A DNA stretch of 64,000 bases from Deltaproteobacteria bacterium (GTDB taxonomy: Bacteria > Myxococcota_A > Polyangia > Polyangiales > JADJMO01): contig JALHOE010000018.1 in assembly GCA_022843175.1 (NCBI GenBank), positions 1 through 64,000 of the forward strand, written 5' to 3'. A model generated the notes under the pieces. The model ran no database searches. It saw only the letters and a program-made list of their open reading frames with translations, and was not told where the DNA came from. The translations under genes and the position numbers were made by a program. Every line of letters begins with the position of its first letter. The first letter of the stretch is position 1. Shown one piece after another: positions 1 through 7,905 of this stretch.

Positions 1-2
1 CC

Positions 3-44
3 CCTGCGCCTGCGCCTGCGCCCGCGCCCGCGCCCGCGCCTGCG
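3..44. repeat. CCYGCG hexanucleotide tract
   Basis: Seven tandem hexamers, CCTGCG or CCCGCG, run without interruption and end at a run of five T. One plus-strand frame would read Pro-Ala repeats, so this may be the edge of a Pro/Ala-rich coding region or a simple intergenic tract. The window begins here and does not decide between them. I see no gene between this tract and position 180. Confidence 0.6.
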
Positions 45-180
45 TTTTTGCGGGGGCGTCCGCAACTAACGCGTATAGCGAGTAGATCGGAATCTGGAAG
101 GGGGCATGGCTGCGGGGGCGGGGCGGCTCTCGTGCGATCGATTGTCGCGACGCGCGACGCGCGATCTCACGCCCCCAGCG

Positions 181-993
181 CTATTTGCAGCAGCGGAAGC
201 CCGTGGAGTAGTCGTGGTAGCTCGGGCCGTGGGCGGTGGTCTTGTAGTAGCAACCGTCGCCGTTCTTGTGCGTGTCCATGTAGTAGCCGCCCTTGAACTG
301 CGCGGCGCCGGCGCCGTCGGCCGTCCACTCGTGGAGGTTGCCGACCATGTCGTAGACGCCGTAGCTGTTCTTGCACTTGCCGTGGGCGCCGGTCTTCGAG
401 ACGGTGTCGGGGAGCTGATTGATCCGCGGGTCGTTCATCTTGTTCGGATCGCCGAACGCGTCGGGCGAGGGGCCGAACAGCTCGACGACGGGGTGCTGGC
501 GGGTGCCGTCGCCGTTGCAGCGGCCCTTCACCTCGTCGTCGCCGTAGGGGTACTTCGTGGGCGACTTGCCCTGGCAGGCGCGCATCCACTCGTCGGGCAT
601 GCACAGGCGCTTGCCGGCGTTCTCGCAGGCCGCCTTCGCCTCGACCGCCGAGATGTACCCCTGCGGCATCACGCCCTTGTGCACGACCGCCTTCACCTTC
701 ATGCCGGTGACCGGGAGGTGGGCCGGGTGCGCCTTCGTCTTGCCGCCGGGGAGCACCTCGACCGTGGAGGCCTCGTAGCGGTCAATGCAGAAACCGCCCG
801 TCTCGGTGGGGATCGGCGCCATTCCGGCGGGGCAGCCCTTGGGGGCGATCAACTTCGCCGACGGGGCGAGCGTGGTGGAGGACGACTTGTTCGGCGCGGC
901 GTTGAGCGACGCCGTTTTGCCCTTCGCGTACGCGTCGAGCGCGCACGTCCCGAGGGACAGCGCGACGACGGCAGCGATCGAGACCGACCTCAC
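181..993 (-). CDS. secreted FGE/SUMF1-like domain protein
   Basis: A 270-residue protein with the formylglycine-generating-enzyme (FGE-sulfatase/SUMF1) fold. After a GTG start at 993 comes a hydrophobic signal peptide ending near DAYA. The domain follows with MAPIPTETGGFCIDRYEAS, then KRLCMPDEWMRACQG, GNLHEWTAD, and a C-terminal TGFRCC close to the usual TGFRC ending. Family members include FGE proper, EgtB and PvdO. This one has no DinB-like N-terminal domain, so it is not EgtB, and its export signal places it outside the cytoplasm. Longer frames upstream are poor sequence, so the GTG directly before the signal peptide was chosen. It is divergent from the gene at 1123 across a 129-bp gap. 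The substrate is unknown. Confidence 0.85.
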   Translation of the reverse strand: MRSVSIAAVVALSLGTCALDAYAKGKTASLNAAPNKSSSTTLAPSAKLIAPKGCPAGMAPIPTETGGFCIDRYEASTVEVLPGGKTKAHPAHLPVTGMKVKAVVHKGVMPQGYISAVEAKAACENAGKRLCMPDEWMRACQGKSPTKYPYGDDEVKGRCNGDGTRQHPVVELFGPSPDAFGDPNKMNDPRINQLPDTVSKTGAHGKCKNSYGVYDMVGNLHEWTADGAGAAQFKGGYYMDTHKNGDGCYYKTTAHGPSYHDYSTGFRCCK

Positions 994-1122
994 GGCCGCG
1001 AGATGTACCGCTCGGCCGGGGCCGAGGCAAAGACCCGGGCATCGGTCCGCCCGCGCTGGAACCTCGCCACTACCGCATGTCTGTCCGCGCCGACGTCCCG
1101 CTTCAAGTACGCTTCGCCCTCC

Positions 1123-1479
1123 GTGACCGTAAAGGGAAAGGACGACGCCGGGACTCGGGCGACCGTGCCGCCGCCGCACTCCTCCCGCGAGCTGAACCTC
1201 GGGAAGATGATCCCGGCGCTGCGCAGGCCGGTGTCGGTGCCGCTCGGCCGACTCGAGATGACGGTGTTCGCTCGGATCGACGGCCGCCGCGCCGTGACCG
1301 ACATCGCCTCGGAGGTGGGGCTGAGCCCCTTCGAGGTCCTCCGTATCATCGAGCGGCTGATGGAGCTCGTGCCCGACCTCACGCTCGGTGAGTCGGAGGT
1401 CGTCGAGCTCTCGACCGACGACCTGTGGGACGTCGAGGACGCCGGGAAGACCGGCGAGACTCCCTCGACCAAGCGCTAG
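1123..1479 (+). CDS. short winged-helix-like protein, RIDGRR family
   Basis: A 118-residue protein that I do not recognise as a named family. Its core is VPLGRLEMTVFARIDGRRA followed by a helical TDIASEVGLSPFEVLRIIE segment, and the tail is acidic. It is clearly paralogous to the protein at 6912-7223, which has VPLGPLEHLVMRRIDGRRS and a similar helical stretch. The GTG at 1123 was chosen because it gives VTVK and about the same length ahead of RIDGRR as the paralogue, which starts MTVA. An ATG at 1207 is the alternative. The helices resemble a small winged-helix or adaptor fold, which is inference. Its stop overlaps the stop of the convergent TerB-like gene. Confidence 0.6.
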   Translation: MTVKGKDDAGTRATVPPPHSSRELNLGKMIPALRRPVSVPLGRLEMTVFARIDGRRAVTDIASEVGLSPFEVLRIIERLMELVPDLTLGESEVVELSTDDLWDVEDAGKTGETPSTKR

Positions 1480-1940
1480 CCGCGCCGCGCCGCGCGGGCG
1501 CGTTCGAGCTCTTCGTCGAGGCGCCGGCGGAGGCCGATCAGGTCGAAGCGGTCGGGGCGGTCTCCGTGGGCCGCGACCTCACGCATGATTTCGTCGGCGT
1601 GCGCGCGGGGCGCGGCGGGCACGTTGAGCGCCGTCGCGAGCTTTTCGAGCGCGGCCTGTTCGTTCGCCGTCACCTTGCCGTCGAGCTGCGTGATCCACGA
1701 CGCGACGGCGTAGACGTAGAGCCGGTCGCTCTTGGACATCTTGAGGCGGTCGATGAACGCGATCGTCTGCGGGTGCTTGGTGGCCTCTTCGATCTCGGCG
1801 ACGGTGTCGAGGTCGAGGCCCTCTTCGAGCGCCGTGCGCATGATCGCGTCGGCCGCCTCTTGCGTGAGGGTGCCGTCCGCCCACCCGACCGCAGCGAGCG
1901 CGAGGTACACATCGCGTCCGAGGAGCGGATGGGTGGCCAC
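1476..1940 (-). CDS. TerB-like helical protein, copy 2
   Basis: A 154-residue protein of the TerB-like type: an all-helical fold with YLALAAVGWADGTLTQEAAD near the N-terminus, then DRLYVYAVASWITQLDGKVT. These GWADG and LDGKVT acidic turns are typical of TerB and related domains. The GTG start at 1940 shares one base with the TAG stop of the upstream paralogue, so the two are probably translationally coupled. TerB-like domains occur in tellurite and stress proteins and as modules in signalling proteins, and the actual role here is unknown. No other ter genes are nearby. Confidence 0.75.
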   Translation of the reverse strand: MATHPLLGRDVYLALAAVGWADGTLTQEAADAIMRTALEEGLDLDTVAEIEEATKHPQTIAFIDRLKMSKSDRLYVYAVASWITQLDGKVTANEQAALEKLATALNVPAAPRAHADEIMREVAAHGDRPDRFDLIGLRRRLDEELERARAARRG

Positions 1941-2410
1941 TATTCGGGCTTGGCTGCGCGTGCGGCTTGGGCTGCGGCGAGGCGCTCTTCGAGCGTCGTG
2001 CGAAGCGCGAGCAGATCGAACCGCGCGGGGCGGTCGCCGGTGGCGGCGATCTCGGCGAGGACCTCGTCTGCGTGCTTTCGGGGCGCGTCGGGGATGCCGA
2101 GCGCGGCGCCGAGCTTGGAGAGCACGTCTTCTTCTTCGGGGGTGATCACGCCGTCGAGGCGGGTGATCCACGAAGCGACCGCGTAGACGTAGAGCCGGTC
2201 GGCCTTGGACATGTTGAGGCGGTCGATCACGCCCATCGAGACGGGCTTCTTGGTGGCCTCTTCGATCTCGGTGATGGCGTCGAGCTCGAGGCCCTCTTCG
2301 AGCGCGGTGCGGACGATGGCGTCCGCCTCTTCCGGGTCGAGCGCGCCGTCGGCCCAGCCGACGGCAGCGAGAGCGAGGTACACGTCGCGACCGAGGATCG
2401 GCTTGGCCAT
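1940..2410 (-). CDS. TerB-like helical protein, copy 1
   Basis: A 156-residue paralogue of the downstream gene. Both share LGRDVYLALAAVGWADG near the N-terminus and DRLYVYAVASWIT in the middle. It starts at ATG 2410 with MAKPILGRD. It is first of a tandem pair, and its TAG stop overlaps the GTG of copy 2 by one base. The 14-bp gap from the FKBP gene upstream on the same strand suggests one transcript of four genes: two FKBPs, then two TerB-like proteins. The function is not established. The TerB assignment rests on the conserved aromatic and acidic turn pattern. Confidence 0.75.
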   Translation of the reverse strand: MAKPILGRDVYLALAAVGWADGALDPEEADAIVRTALEEGLELDAITEIEEATKKPVSMGVIDRLNMSKADRLYVYAVASWITRLDGVITPEEEDVLSKLGAALGIPDAPRKHADEVLAEIAATGDRPARFDLLALRTTLEERLAAAQAARAAKPE

Positions 2411-2424
2411 GGCGGACTAACCTA

Positions 2425-2892
2425 TCACTCGACTCCGAGCAGCTCGACGTCGAAGATGAGCGTGGCCTTGGCCGGAATCTTCGGGGGACGGCCCATCTCG
2501 CCGTAGGCCATCGGGTAGGGGATGGTGAGCTTGCGCTTGCCGCCGACCTTCATGCCGGCGAAGCCCTCGTCCCAGCCCTTGATCACCTCGCCGGCGCCGA
2601 GGGTGAACGTGAACGGCTCGCCGCGGTCGACCGAGCTGTCGAACTTGGAGCCGTCGGTCAGGGTGCCGGTGTAGTGCACCTTGATCCTCTTGCCCTTCAC
2701 TGCCTCGGGACCGCTCCCGAGCTTGAGATCGACCTTCTGCAGCTGGCCGGGCGCGGCGGCCGGCGTGGGCGCGGGGACGGTGGGGATCGGCGCGGGCTTC
2801 TGCGCCGGATCGCTGCTGATGGGATCGGGCTCGGTGACCCGGCTGCAGCCGAAGAGCACGAGCGCGGCGAGCGTGAGGGTGCGGTGACTCAT
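2425..2892 (-). CDS. FKBP-type prolyl isomerase lipoprotein
   Basis: A 155-residue protein with an N-terminal lipoprotein signal ending LVLFGC, a proline-rich linker, and a single FKBP domain. The FKBP signature residues are visible: [35 protein letters not shown], then [18 protein letters not shown]. FKBPs catalyse cis-trans isomerisation of prolyl bonds. This one is expected to be tethered in the envelope and to help fold exported proteins. Its ATG overlaps the TGA of the upstream FKBP gene in an ATGA arrangement, so the pair is coupled and arose by tandem duplication. The upstream copy has no lipobox. Confidence 0.93.
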   Translation of the reverse strand: MSHRTLTLAALVLFGCSRVTEPDPISSDPAQKPAPIPTVPAPTPAAAPGQLQKVDLKLGSGPEAVKGKRIKVHYTGTLTDGSKFDSSVDRGEPFTFTLGAGEVIKGWDEGFAGMKVGGKRKLTIPYPMAYGEMGRPPKIPAKATLIFDVELLGVE

Positions 2893-3215
2893 GACACGCC
2901 CAGGAGTTCGACCTCGAACACCAACGTGGAGTTCGCGGGGATGAGGTCGCCGCCGACGGCGCGGCTGCCGTAGGCGAGCTCCGGCGGGATGGTGAGCTTG
3001 CGCTTGCCGCCGACCTTCATGCCGGCGACGCCCTGGTCCCAGCCCTTGATCACCTCGCCGGCGCCGAGGGTGAAGCCGAACGGCTTGCCCCGGTCGAGCG
3101 AGCTGTCGAACTTCTTCCCGTTGGTGAGCGTGCCGGTGTAGTGCACCGAGACGCGCTTCCCCGGCTTGGCTTCGTCACCCTGGCCCACGACGAGATCGAC
3201 GGATTCGAGCGGCAT
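2889..3215 (-). CDS. FKBP-type prolyl isomerase, cytoplasmic
   Basis: A 108-residue single-domain FKBP with [35 protein letters not shown] and [16 protein letters not shown]. It begins at ATG 3215 and has no signal peptide, so it is probably cytoplasmic. It is the first gene of the FKBP-FKBP-TerB-TerB run and overlaps the next FKBP by four bases. Its sequence is closely related to the lipoprotein copy, so the duplication has produced one soluble and one lipid-anchored enzyme. A divergent gene, arfB, starts at 3265. Confidence 0.93.
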   Translation of the reverse strand: MPLESVDLVVGQGDEAKPGKRVSVHYTGTLTNGKKFDSSLDRGKPFGFTLGAGEVIKGWDQGVAGMKVGGKRKLTIPPELAYGSRAVGGDLIPANSTLVFEVELLGVS

Positions 3216-3264
3216 GCCGGGCGATCTAACGCGCGCGCCGCCGAACGTCTACGCTGCGCGCGCC

Positions 3265-3690
3265 ATGGCGGATCCGATCGTCGTTAAGGGCCCGGTCGTC
3301 GTGCCGGCGGCGGCCATCGAGGTCCGCGCGGTCCGCTCGAGCGGGCCCGGCGGCCAGAACGTCAACAAGGTGTCCTCGAAGGTGGAGCTGCGCGTCGACC
3401 TCGCCCGGGTCGAGGGGATGACGGCGCGCGCGCGGTCGCGGCTGCTCGAGCAGGTGCGCACCCGCGTCGACGCCGACGGCTGGCTCCTCATCAAGAGCGA
3501 CAAGACCCGCGACCAGGGGCGCAACCTCGCGGACGCCCGCGAGCGCGTCGTCGAGATCATCGCGCGCGCGCTCATCGAGCCGAAGGTCCGGCGGGCCACC
3601 AAGCCGTCGCGCGGCTCGGTGGAGCGCAGGCTCAAGGCGAAGCAGGTGCGCTCCAAGACCAAGGCCGCGCGCCGCACGCGCGACGACTAG
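3265..3690 (+). CDS. arfB: ArfB-type peptidyl-tRNA hydrolase (ribosome rescue)
   Basis: A 141-residue release-factor-like protein. The catalytic GGQ lies at residues 29-31 in SSGPGGQNVNKVSSKVEL, which is the ArfB/ICT1 form of the motif. The C-terminus is a basic tail (RRLKAKQVRSKTKAARR) of the kind that ArfB places in the empty mRNA channel. Lacking the codon-recognition domains of RF1/RF2, it hydrolyses peptidyl-tRNA on stalled ribosomes without reading a stop codon. ATG 3265 gives the normal length. It is convergent with the gene ending at 3737, with a strong hairpin between them. Confidence 0.95.
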   Translation: MADPIVVKGPVVVPAAAIEVRAVRSSGPGGQNVNKVSSKVELRVDLARVEGMTARARSRLLEQVRTRVDADGWLLIKSDKTRDQGRNLADARERVVEIIARALIEPKVRRATKPSRGSVERRLKAKQVRSKTKAARRTRDD

Positions 3691-3711
3691 CGGAGGCGAA
3701 GCCGACGCTGT

Positions 3712-3736
3712 GAGCCTGTGTGACTCACACAGGCTC
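3712..3736. terminator. bidirectional hairpin between convergent genes
   Basis: A perfect inverted repeat, GAGCCTGTGTGA, a single C, then TCACACAGGCTC, occupies the whole gap before the stop codon at 3737-3739. It lies between arfB on the plus strand and the minus-strand gene ending at 3737. With a few central bases open it forms a stem of about ten pairs. No T-run follows, so it may act as a factor-assisted terminator or an mRNA end stabiliser. Confidence 0.6.
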
Positions 3737-4309
3737 CTAGCCCTCGTCGAGGTCGAACTCGAACATCAGGTTGACCATCGGGCACTCGAAGCGGCTGTCG
3801 ATGCGCGGGGCGTGGCCGATGTAGCGCGGGGCGTGGCCCTCGCCGGCGACGAGCTCGATCGCGCGCTCGAGGAACGCCGCGGCGAGGATGGGCGCACGGT
3901 TGGGCGCGTCGCCCGATTTGCGCGCGGCGTGCTCGGGCGCGACCACGCGGAGGATGGCCTTCTTCGGCGCGACCTCGACGCTGCTCGCTCCGAAGTTCGC
4001 GCGCCCGTCGAACAACAGCGACGCACCCTCCTTCAGGAAGCGGAACGGGTCGCCGCCGAACTCCGCCACGCGCGGCGCGACGATGGCATCGGCGCGCGCA
4101 CGGCCCACGGCGCGCGCGAGATCGCCGCTGCCGTGCGCGACGACGTCGTCGGCGGCGTTGAGCGCGGCGACGAAGGCCTCGTCGGGCGTGTCCACGTCGA
4201 ACGCGCCCTCGGGGATCGAGACCTGCTCCCACGCCTCGGTGTCGAGCTCGGCCGCGACATCGCGCAGCTCGCGGAAGGCCTCGGCGGTGGCGGTGGGCGT
4301 CTCGCTCAT
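3737..4309 (-). CDS. hypothetical protein downstream of egtD
   Basis: A 190-residue soluble protein with no signal peptide that I do not recognise with confidence. The N-terminal half is acidic and alpha-helical, with PTATAEAFRELRDVAAEL. The second half contains FDGRANFGASSVEVAPKKA and ends in an acidic MFEFDLDEG. The pattern recalls myxobacterial paralogous families of unknown function that carry a heme-pocket-like or MXAN-type domain, but this is only an impression. Its ATG overlaps the TGA of egtD in ATGA form, so the two are co-translated. That is the best clue to its role. Confidence 0.7.
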   Translation of the reverse strand: MSETPTATAEAFRELRDVAAELDTEAWEQVSIPEGAFDVDTPDEAFVAALNAADDVVAHGSGDLARAVGRARADAIVAPRVAEFGGDPFRFLKEGASLLFDGRANFGASSVEVAPKKAILRVVAPEHAARKSGDAPNRAPILAAAFLERAIELVAGEGHAPRYIGHAPRIDSRFECPMVNLMFEFDLDEG

Positions 4310-5262
4310 GACGCGAGCTCCGAGAGCACGAGGGCGAAGCCTTCGCCCGAGAACCAGCGGCGCACGCGCAGGCCCGCGGCCCGCAGGGTGTGCTCGGTGG
4401 TCTCCCGGGTGAACTTGCGGCTGATCTCGGTGAGGATGCGCTCGCGGTCGTCGAAGTCGACGGTGAGGTCGAGCGCGCGGATCCGCACGCGCTGCGCGCC
4501 GCGCGCCTCAAGGTGCATCTCGATCCGCGCGAGGGGGACGTCGTAGCGAGCGCGGTGCTCGAACCGGTCGAGATCGAAGTCCGCGTCGAGCTGGCGGTTG
4601 ATCACCGCGAGCACGTTCTTGTTGAAGAGCGCCGTGACGCCGGCCGCGTCGTCGTAGGCGCGCTCGAGCGTGGGCACGTCCTTCACCAGATCGACGCCGA
4701 GGAGGAACGTGTCGCCCGGCGCCATGCGGCGGGCGAAGGCGCCGAGCACCGCCGGGGCCTGCTGCTCGTCGAGGTTGCCGACGGTGCTCCCGAGGAACGC
4801 CCACAGCCGCGGGGCCGTGGAGCGCGGCACGCGCGCGACGTCGTGCTCGAAGTCCCCCACGATGGGATCGATGATCAGGCTGGGGACGACCGCCCGGAGC
4901 GAGCGCGCCGAGGCCTCGAGCGCTTCGGTAGAGATGTCGAAGGGCAGATAGCGCGGGCTCCGCATTTGCTGGAGCAAGAGGCCGGTCTTGCGGGCGAAGC
5001 CGCTGCCGATCTCGAGCAGCTCGTGGGCTCCGCTCTCCTGCACGATCGCCGCCGCGTCGCGCTCGAGGATCGCTCGCTCTGCGCGCGTGAGGTAGTACTC
5101 CGGCAGCTCGCAGATCTGATCGAACAGCTCCGAGCCGCGCGTGTCGTAGAACCACTTCGGCGGGAGCGAGCGCGGGCGCGCGGAGAGGCCGCGCCGAACG
5201 TCTTCGGCGAGCTGGCTGTGAATGGAGGAACCCTGCGGCACGGTCGCGGTACAGGCTAACAT
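4306..5262 (-). CDS. egtD: L-histidine N-alpha-methyltransferase EgtD
   Basis: A 318-residue EgtD, the enzyme that trimethylates histidine to hercynine in ergothioneine synthesis. The family signature is clear: SLPPKWFYDTRGSELFDQI, YYLTRAERAIL near residues 56-66, the SAM site LEIGSGFARKT near 84-93, and FLGSTVGNLD. The ATG at 5262 leaves only 15 bp to the divergent LysR gene. An in-frame GTG at 5241 giving VPQGSSIHSQ is an equally good start and leaves more promoter room. EgtB, the next enzyme of the pathway, is not in the window. The downstream gene is coupled by a four-base overlap. Confidence 0.92.
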   Translation of the reverse strand: MLACTATVPQGSSIHSQLAEDVRRGLSARPRSLPPKWFYDTRGSELFDQICELPEYYLTRAERAILERDAAAIVQESGAHELLEIGSGFARKTGLLLQQMRSPRYLPFDISTEALEASARSLRAVVPSLIIDPIVGDFEHDVARVPRSTAPRLWAFLGSTVGNLDEQQAPAVLGAFARRMAPGDTFLLGVDLVKDVPTLERAYDDAAGVTALFNKNVLAVINRQLDADFDLDRFEHRARYDVPLARIEMHLEARGAQRVRIRALDLTVDFDDRERILTEISRKFTRETTEHTLRAAGLRVRRWFSGEGFALVLSELAS

Positions 5263-5277
5263 CACCGGTACCGCGCG

Positions 5278-6174
5278 ATGGCCCTTCCCTCGATCGAGAG
5301 CCTGCGCTGCTTCGACGCCGCTGCGCGCATGCTGCGTTTCCGCGCCGCCGCCAAGGCGGTCGCGCTCACCCCGGCCGCGCTCGGGCATCGCATTCGGCAG
5401 CTCGAGGACGATCTCGGGGTGAAGCTCTTCGAGCGGACCACGCGCACGGTGCGCCTCACCGCCGCCGGCCTCGCGGTGCTCCCCTACGCACGAGCTTGCC
5501 TCGAGGCTGCGGCCTCTTGCGGTCGCGCCGCGAAGGGGGAGATTGGCCCCGCGCCGATTGAGCTGCTCGTCGGTACCCGCCACGAGCTCGGGATCAGCTG
5601 GCTGACGCCGTCGCTCCACGCCATCGAGGCGCAGCACCCCGGGCTCACCGTGCACCTCTACTTCGGCTCGGGGCCCGATCTGCTCCTGCGCGTGCGCACC
5701 CTCGAGATCGACTGCGCGGTCACCTCGAGCCGCCTCGGCGATCCGTCGCTCGAGGCGATCCCGCTGCACGAGGAGCACTATGCGTTCGTCGCCGCGCCGA
5801 AGCTGCTCCGCCAGAAGCCCCTCCGCCGCGCCGAGGACGCGCGAGCCCACACGCTGATCGACGCGTCGCCCGAGCTCCCGCTGTTCGGCTACTGGCGCGA
5901 CGCCGCGGGCGGCGGCGATCGGCTGTCGTTCGGTCACGTGCTGCGCATGGGCACCATCGGCGCGATCCGCGAGCTGGTGCTCGCCGGCGAGGGCGTGGCG
6001 GTGCTCCCGGTCTACCTCGTGCGCGACGACCTCCGCGCGCGCAAGCTGGTGAGGGTGTTCCCCAAGGTCACGCCGATCAACGACTGGTTCCGCCTGATCT
6101 ATCGCCGCGACGATCCCCGCAGCTCGGTCTATCAAGCGCTCGCCAACACGCTCCTCGCGATCCCCCTCCGCTGA
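5278..6174 (+). CDS. LysR-family transcriptional regulator
   Basis: A 298-residue LysR-type regulator of usual length. The N-terminal winged helix is plain: SIESLRCFDAAARMLRFRAA, then ALTPAALGHRIRQLEDDLG and KLFERTTRTVRLTAAGL. The rest is a periplasmic-binding-like co-inducer domain, ending in QALANTLLAIPLR. It is divergent from egtD, and LysR proteins commonly control the gene they diverge from, so egtD is a candidate target by inference. Its TGA shares one base with the ATG of the precorrin-2 dehydrogenase gene, so they are probably in one transcript. The effector is unknown. Confidence 0.92.
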   Translation: MALPSIESLRCFDAAARMLRFRAAAKAVALTPAALGHRIRQLEDDLGVKLFERTTRTVRLTAAGLAVLPYARACLEAAASCGRAAKGEIGPAPIELLVGTRHELGISWLTPSLHAIEAQHPGLTVHLYFGSGPDLLLRVRTLEIDCAVTSSRLGDPSLEAIPLHEEHYAFVAAPKLLRQKPLRRAEDARAHTLIDASPELPLFGYWRDAAGGGDRLSFGHVLRMGTIGAIRELVLAGEGVAVLPVYLVRDDLRARKLVRVFPKVTPINDWFRLIYRRDDPRSSVYQALANTLLAIPLR

Positions 6175-6710
6175 TGGACCTCTATCCGCTCTTCCTTCGC
6201 CTGCGCGGCCGCCGCGTGCTCGTCGTCGGCGCGGGCAGCGTCGGGGCGCGCAAGGTGCGCGAGCTGCTCGCGGCGGGGGCGGACGTGCGCGTCGTCGCGC
6301 TCGCGGGGGAGCTCGAGGGGGTCTCGGTCGAGCATCGCGCCTTCGTCGAGAGCGATCTCGACGGCGTGTGGCTGGTGATCGCCGCGACCAACGACGGCGC
6401 GGCCAACCGCGCGATCGCCGAGGCCGCGGAGAAGCGGCGCATCTTCGTCAACGCCGTCGACGATCCGCCCAACGCGTCCGCGTTCTTCGGCGCGGTCGTG
6501 CGGAGGCCGCCGTTCCTCATCGCGATCTCGTCGTCCGGCGAGCTCCCCGCGCTCTCGCGTTTGCTCCGTGAGGTGCTCGAGTCGGCGCTCCCGAGCGATG
6601 CGTGGATCGCGCATGCGCGGGCGCTTCGCAAGAAGTGGAAGGAGGAGGGGACGCCGATGGGCGAGCGGTTTGGGGAGCTCGTGCGGAGGATCGGCGAAGG
6701 GAAGGACTGA
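6174..6710 (+). CDS. precorrin-2 dehydrogenase (siroheme synthase N-terminal type)
   Basis: A 178-residue protein matching the N-terminal half of CysG and the Met8/SirC proteins. It oxidises precorrin-2 to sirohydrochlorin with NAD and may also insert iron. It shows DLYPLFLRLRGRRVLVVGAG with a Rossmann GAGSVG, then VIAATNDGAANRAI, VNAVDDPPNASAFFGAVV and IAISSSGELPALSRLLRE. The C-terminal methyltransferase half of CysG is absent and is supplied separately by the SUMT gene at 10815. Together they can make siroheme for the sulfite reductase at 14574. Part of this gene, 6471-6587, is duplicated at 7311-7427. Confidence 0.93.
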   Translation: MDLYPLFLRLRGRRVLVVGAGSVGARKVRELLAAGADVRVVALAGELEGVSVEHRAFVESDLDGVWLVIAATNDGAANRAIAEAAEKRRIFVNAVDDPPNASAFFGAVVRRPPFLIAISSSGELPALSRLLREVLESALPSDAWIAHARALRKKWKEEGTPMGERFGELVRRIGEGKD

Positions 6711-6723
6711 GGCGCCTTGCGTC

Positions 6724-6909
6724 GTTCAGGCGCTCGCTGACGCGCGCGCCTATCGCTGACGCGCGCGCCTATGAGGAGGCTGCGCGCAGGGAAATAGGCG
6801 CGCGCGTGAGCGAGCGCCTGAACGTTGCCAAGCAGTCCCAGCCGCGCGCAGGGAAATAGGCGCGCGCGTGAGCGAGCGCCTGAACGTTGCCAAGCAGTCC
6901 CAGCCGCGC
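6724..6909. repeat. palindromic and tandem repeat block
   Basis: Two tandem units of 62 bp lie at 6782-6843 and 6844-6905, essentially identical, followed by the start of a third. Each unit contains a 30-bp arm (6794-6823 and 6856-6885) that is the near-exact reverse complement of 6724-6753. A 19-bp subunit also repeats in tandem at 6734-6772. The whole block can fold into large alternative hairpins between two convergent genes. Its core, CGCTCGCTGACGCGCGCG, resembles the repeats at 10726 and 11563, so this is one dispersed family. Confidence 0.85.
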
Positions 6910-6911
6910 GC

Positions 6912-7223
6912 CTACGCGTCGTCGTCCTCGAGATCGTCGGCGTCGAGGATCGCGTAGCGCCCGCTCGCATGTCCGAGCTCCGCGACGCCGAGCTCCTCGA
7001 GGCGGAAGACGAGCGCGAGGACCTCGCGCGACGACAGCTCGAGCAGCGCGGCGATGTCCGCGAGGGAGCGACGACCATCGATCCGACGCATCACGAGGTG
7101 TTCGAGCGGACCGAGCGGCACCCGCGGCGCGCCACGCGGACGCGGCACACTGACCGCGGCGACCGCGTCGTCGAAGCCAGGAGCAACCACGGGCGTCGAT
7201 TGGCGACGCAGTGCAACCGTCAT
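6912..7223 (-). CDS. short winged-helix-like protein, RIDGRR family
   Basis: A 103-residue paralogue of the protein at 1123-1479. It has VPLGPLEHLVMRRIDGRRS, then LADIAALLELSSREVLALVF, and an acidic C-terminus ending DDLEDDDA. ATG 7223 is unambiguous. The family is not one I can name. The shared motif and helix pattern suggest a small helix-turn-helix or adaptor domain of the sort found in many copies in myxobacteria. It is convergent with the precorrin-2 dehydrogenase gene across the repeat block. Confidence 0.7.
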   Translation of the reverse strand: MTVALRRQSTPVVAPGFDDAVAAVSVPRPRGAPRVPLGPLEHLVMRRIDGRRSLADIAALLELSSREVLALVFRLEELGVAELGHASGRYAILDADDLEDDDA

Positions 7224-7310
7224 GAAGCGCGCACGATGCGCGCTCCGCGGCGCGTGCGCAATTGACGGTGGCCAATGTCAGGGGCACCTGACTCTCGGGC
7301 GGCGCATCGG

Positions 7311-7427
7311 AACGCGTCCGCGTTCTTCGGCGCGGTCGTGCGGGGGCCGCCGTTCCTCATCGCGATCTCGTCGTCCGGCGAGCTCCCCGCGCTCTCGCGC
7401 CTGCTCCGCGAGGTGCTCGAGTCGGCG
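7311..7427 (+). pseudogene. 117-bp internal copy of the precorrin-2 dehydrogenase gene
   Basis: This stretch matches 6471-6587 with about four mismatches and no indels, exactly 840 bp downstream of the parent. It encodes NASAFFGAVVRGPPFLIAIS and ELPALSRLLREVLESA. Both flanks are unrelated to the parent gene, so it is an isolated internal fragment without a promoter, N-terminus or end. An ORF runs through it from 7275 to 7526 but has no other recognisable content. It marks the left edge of the 7.3-10.0 kb segment. Confidence 0.85.
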
Positions 7428-7905
7428 CGCGGTGCCCGGCACCGGAAGCAACTGGTCCTCGGAGTCTACGGAAGCGGCTGTCGGCCCGCGATGAGCTGCG
7501 GTCAAGAGACCGCTGAAGCGCGCTGATCGACGCCCTTTCGTCTCGTGCGCCGATTCTCGGCGGCTCGCAACTCCAAAGTGTCGAACGCGACCGATTGCGA
7601 CATCGTACGTCGCACGTGCAACGCCTTCGCCGCGTCCGACCGCCACAACGAAGCCAGGAGTGAGCGTACGCACGCGCCATCCGGTTTCGGATCCACACTG
7701 GGGAAACGACGTCGATCGGTCGGTGTCGTTTGCAGACGTCGATTAGGAGTTGCTCGTGGGCGGGTGAGGTCACTGATCCTCTCGACGAAGCTGGCAACTC
7801 AGGCAGCGGCGTGCGTGGTCTACGGTGGCGGCGGTATACGTCGGACGACGAGACATTCAACGGCTAGCGTTGGTGTGGTCGATGGTTTGGCGGCATCATT
7901 GGTAC
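7428..7905. other. gene-free stretch
   Basis: No convincing gene, RNA or repeat was seen in this 478-bp stretch. Base composition is visibly less GC-rich than the neighbouring genes. Short ORFs on both strands lack family signatures. It probably contains the promoter for the lipoprotein gene at 7906. Confidence 0.5.

Noticed and set aside
181-993. The FGE-like protein as EgtB of the ergothioneine pathway
   Set aside because: It has an export signal, lacks the DinB-like N-terminal domain, and is too short.
6724-6909. The 62-bp tandem repeat as a CRISPR array
   Set aside because: There are only two units, directly abutting with no spacers, and no cas genes in the window.
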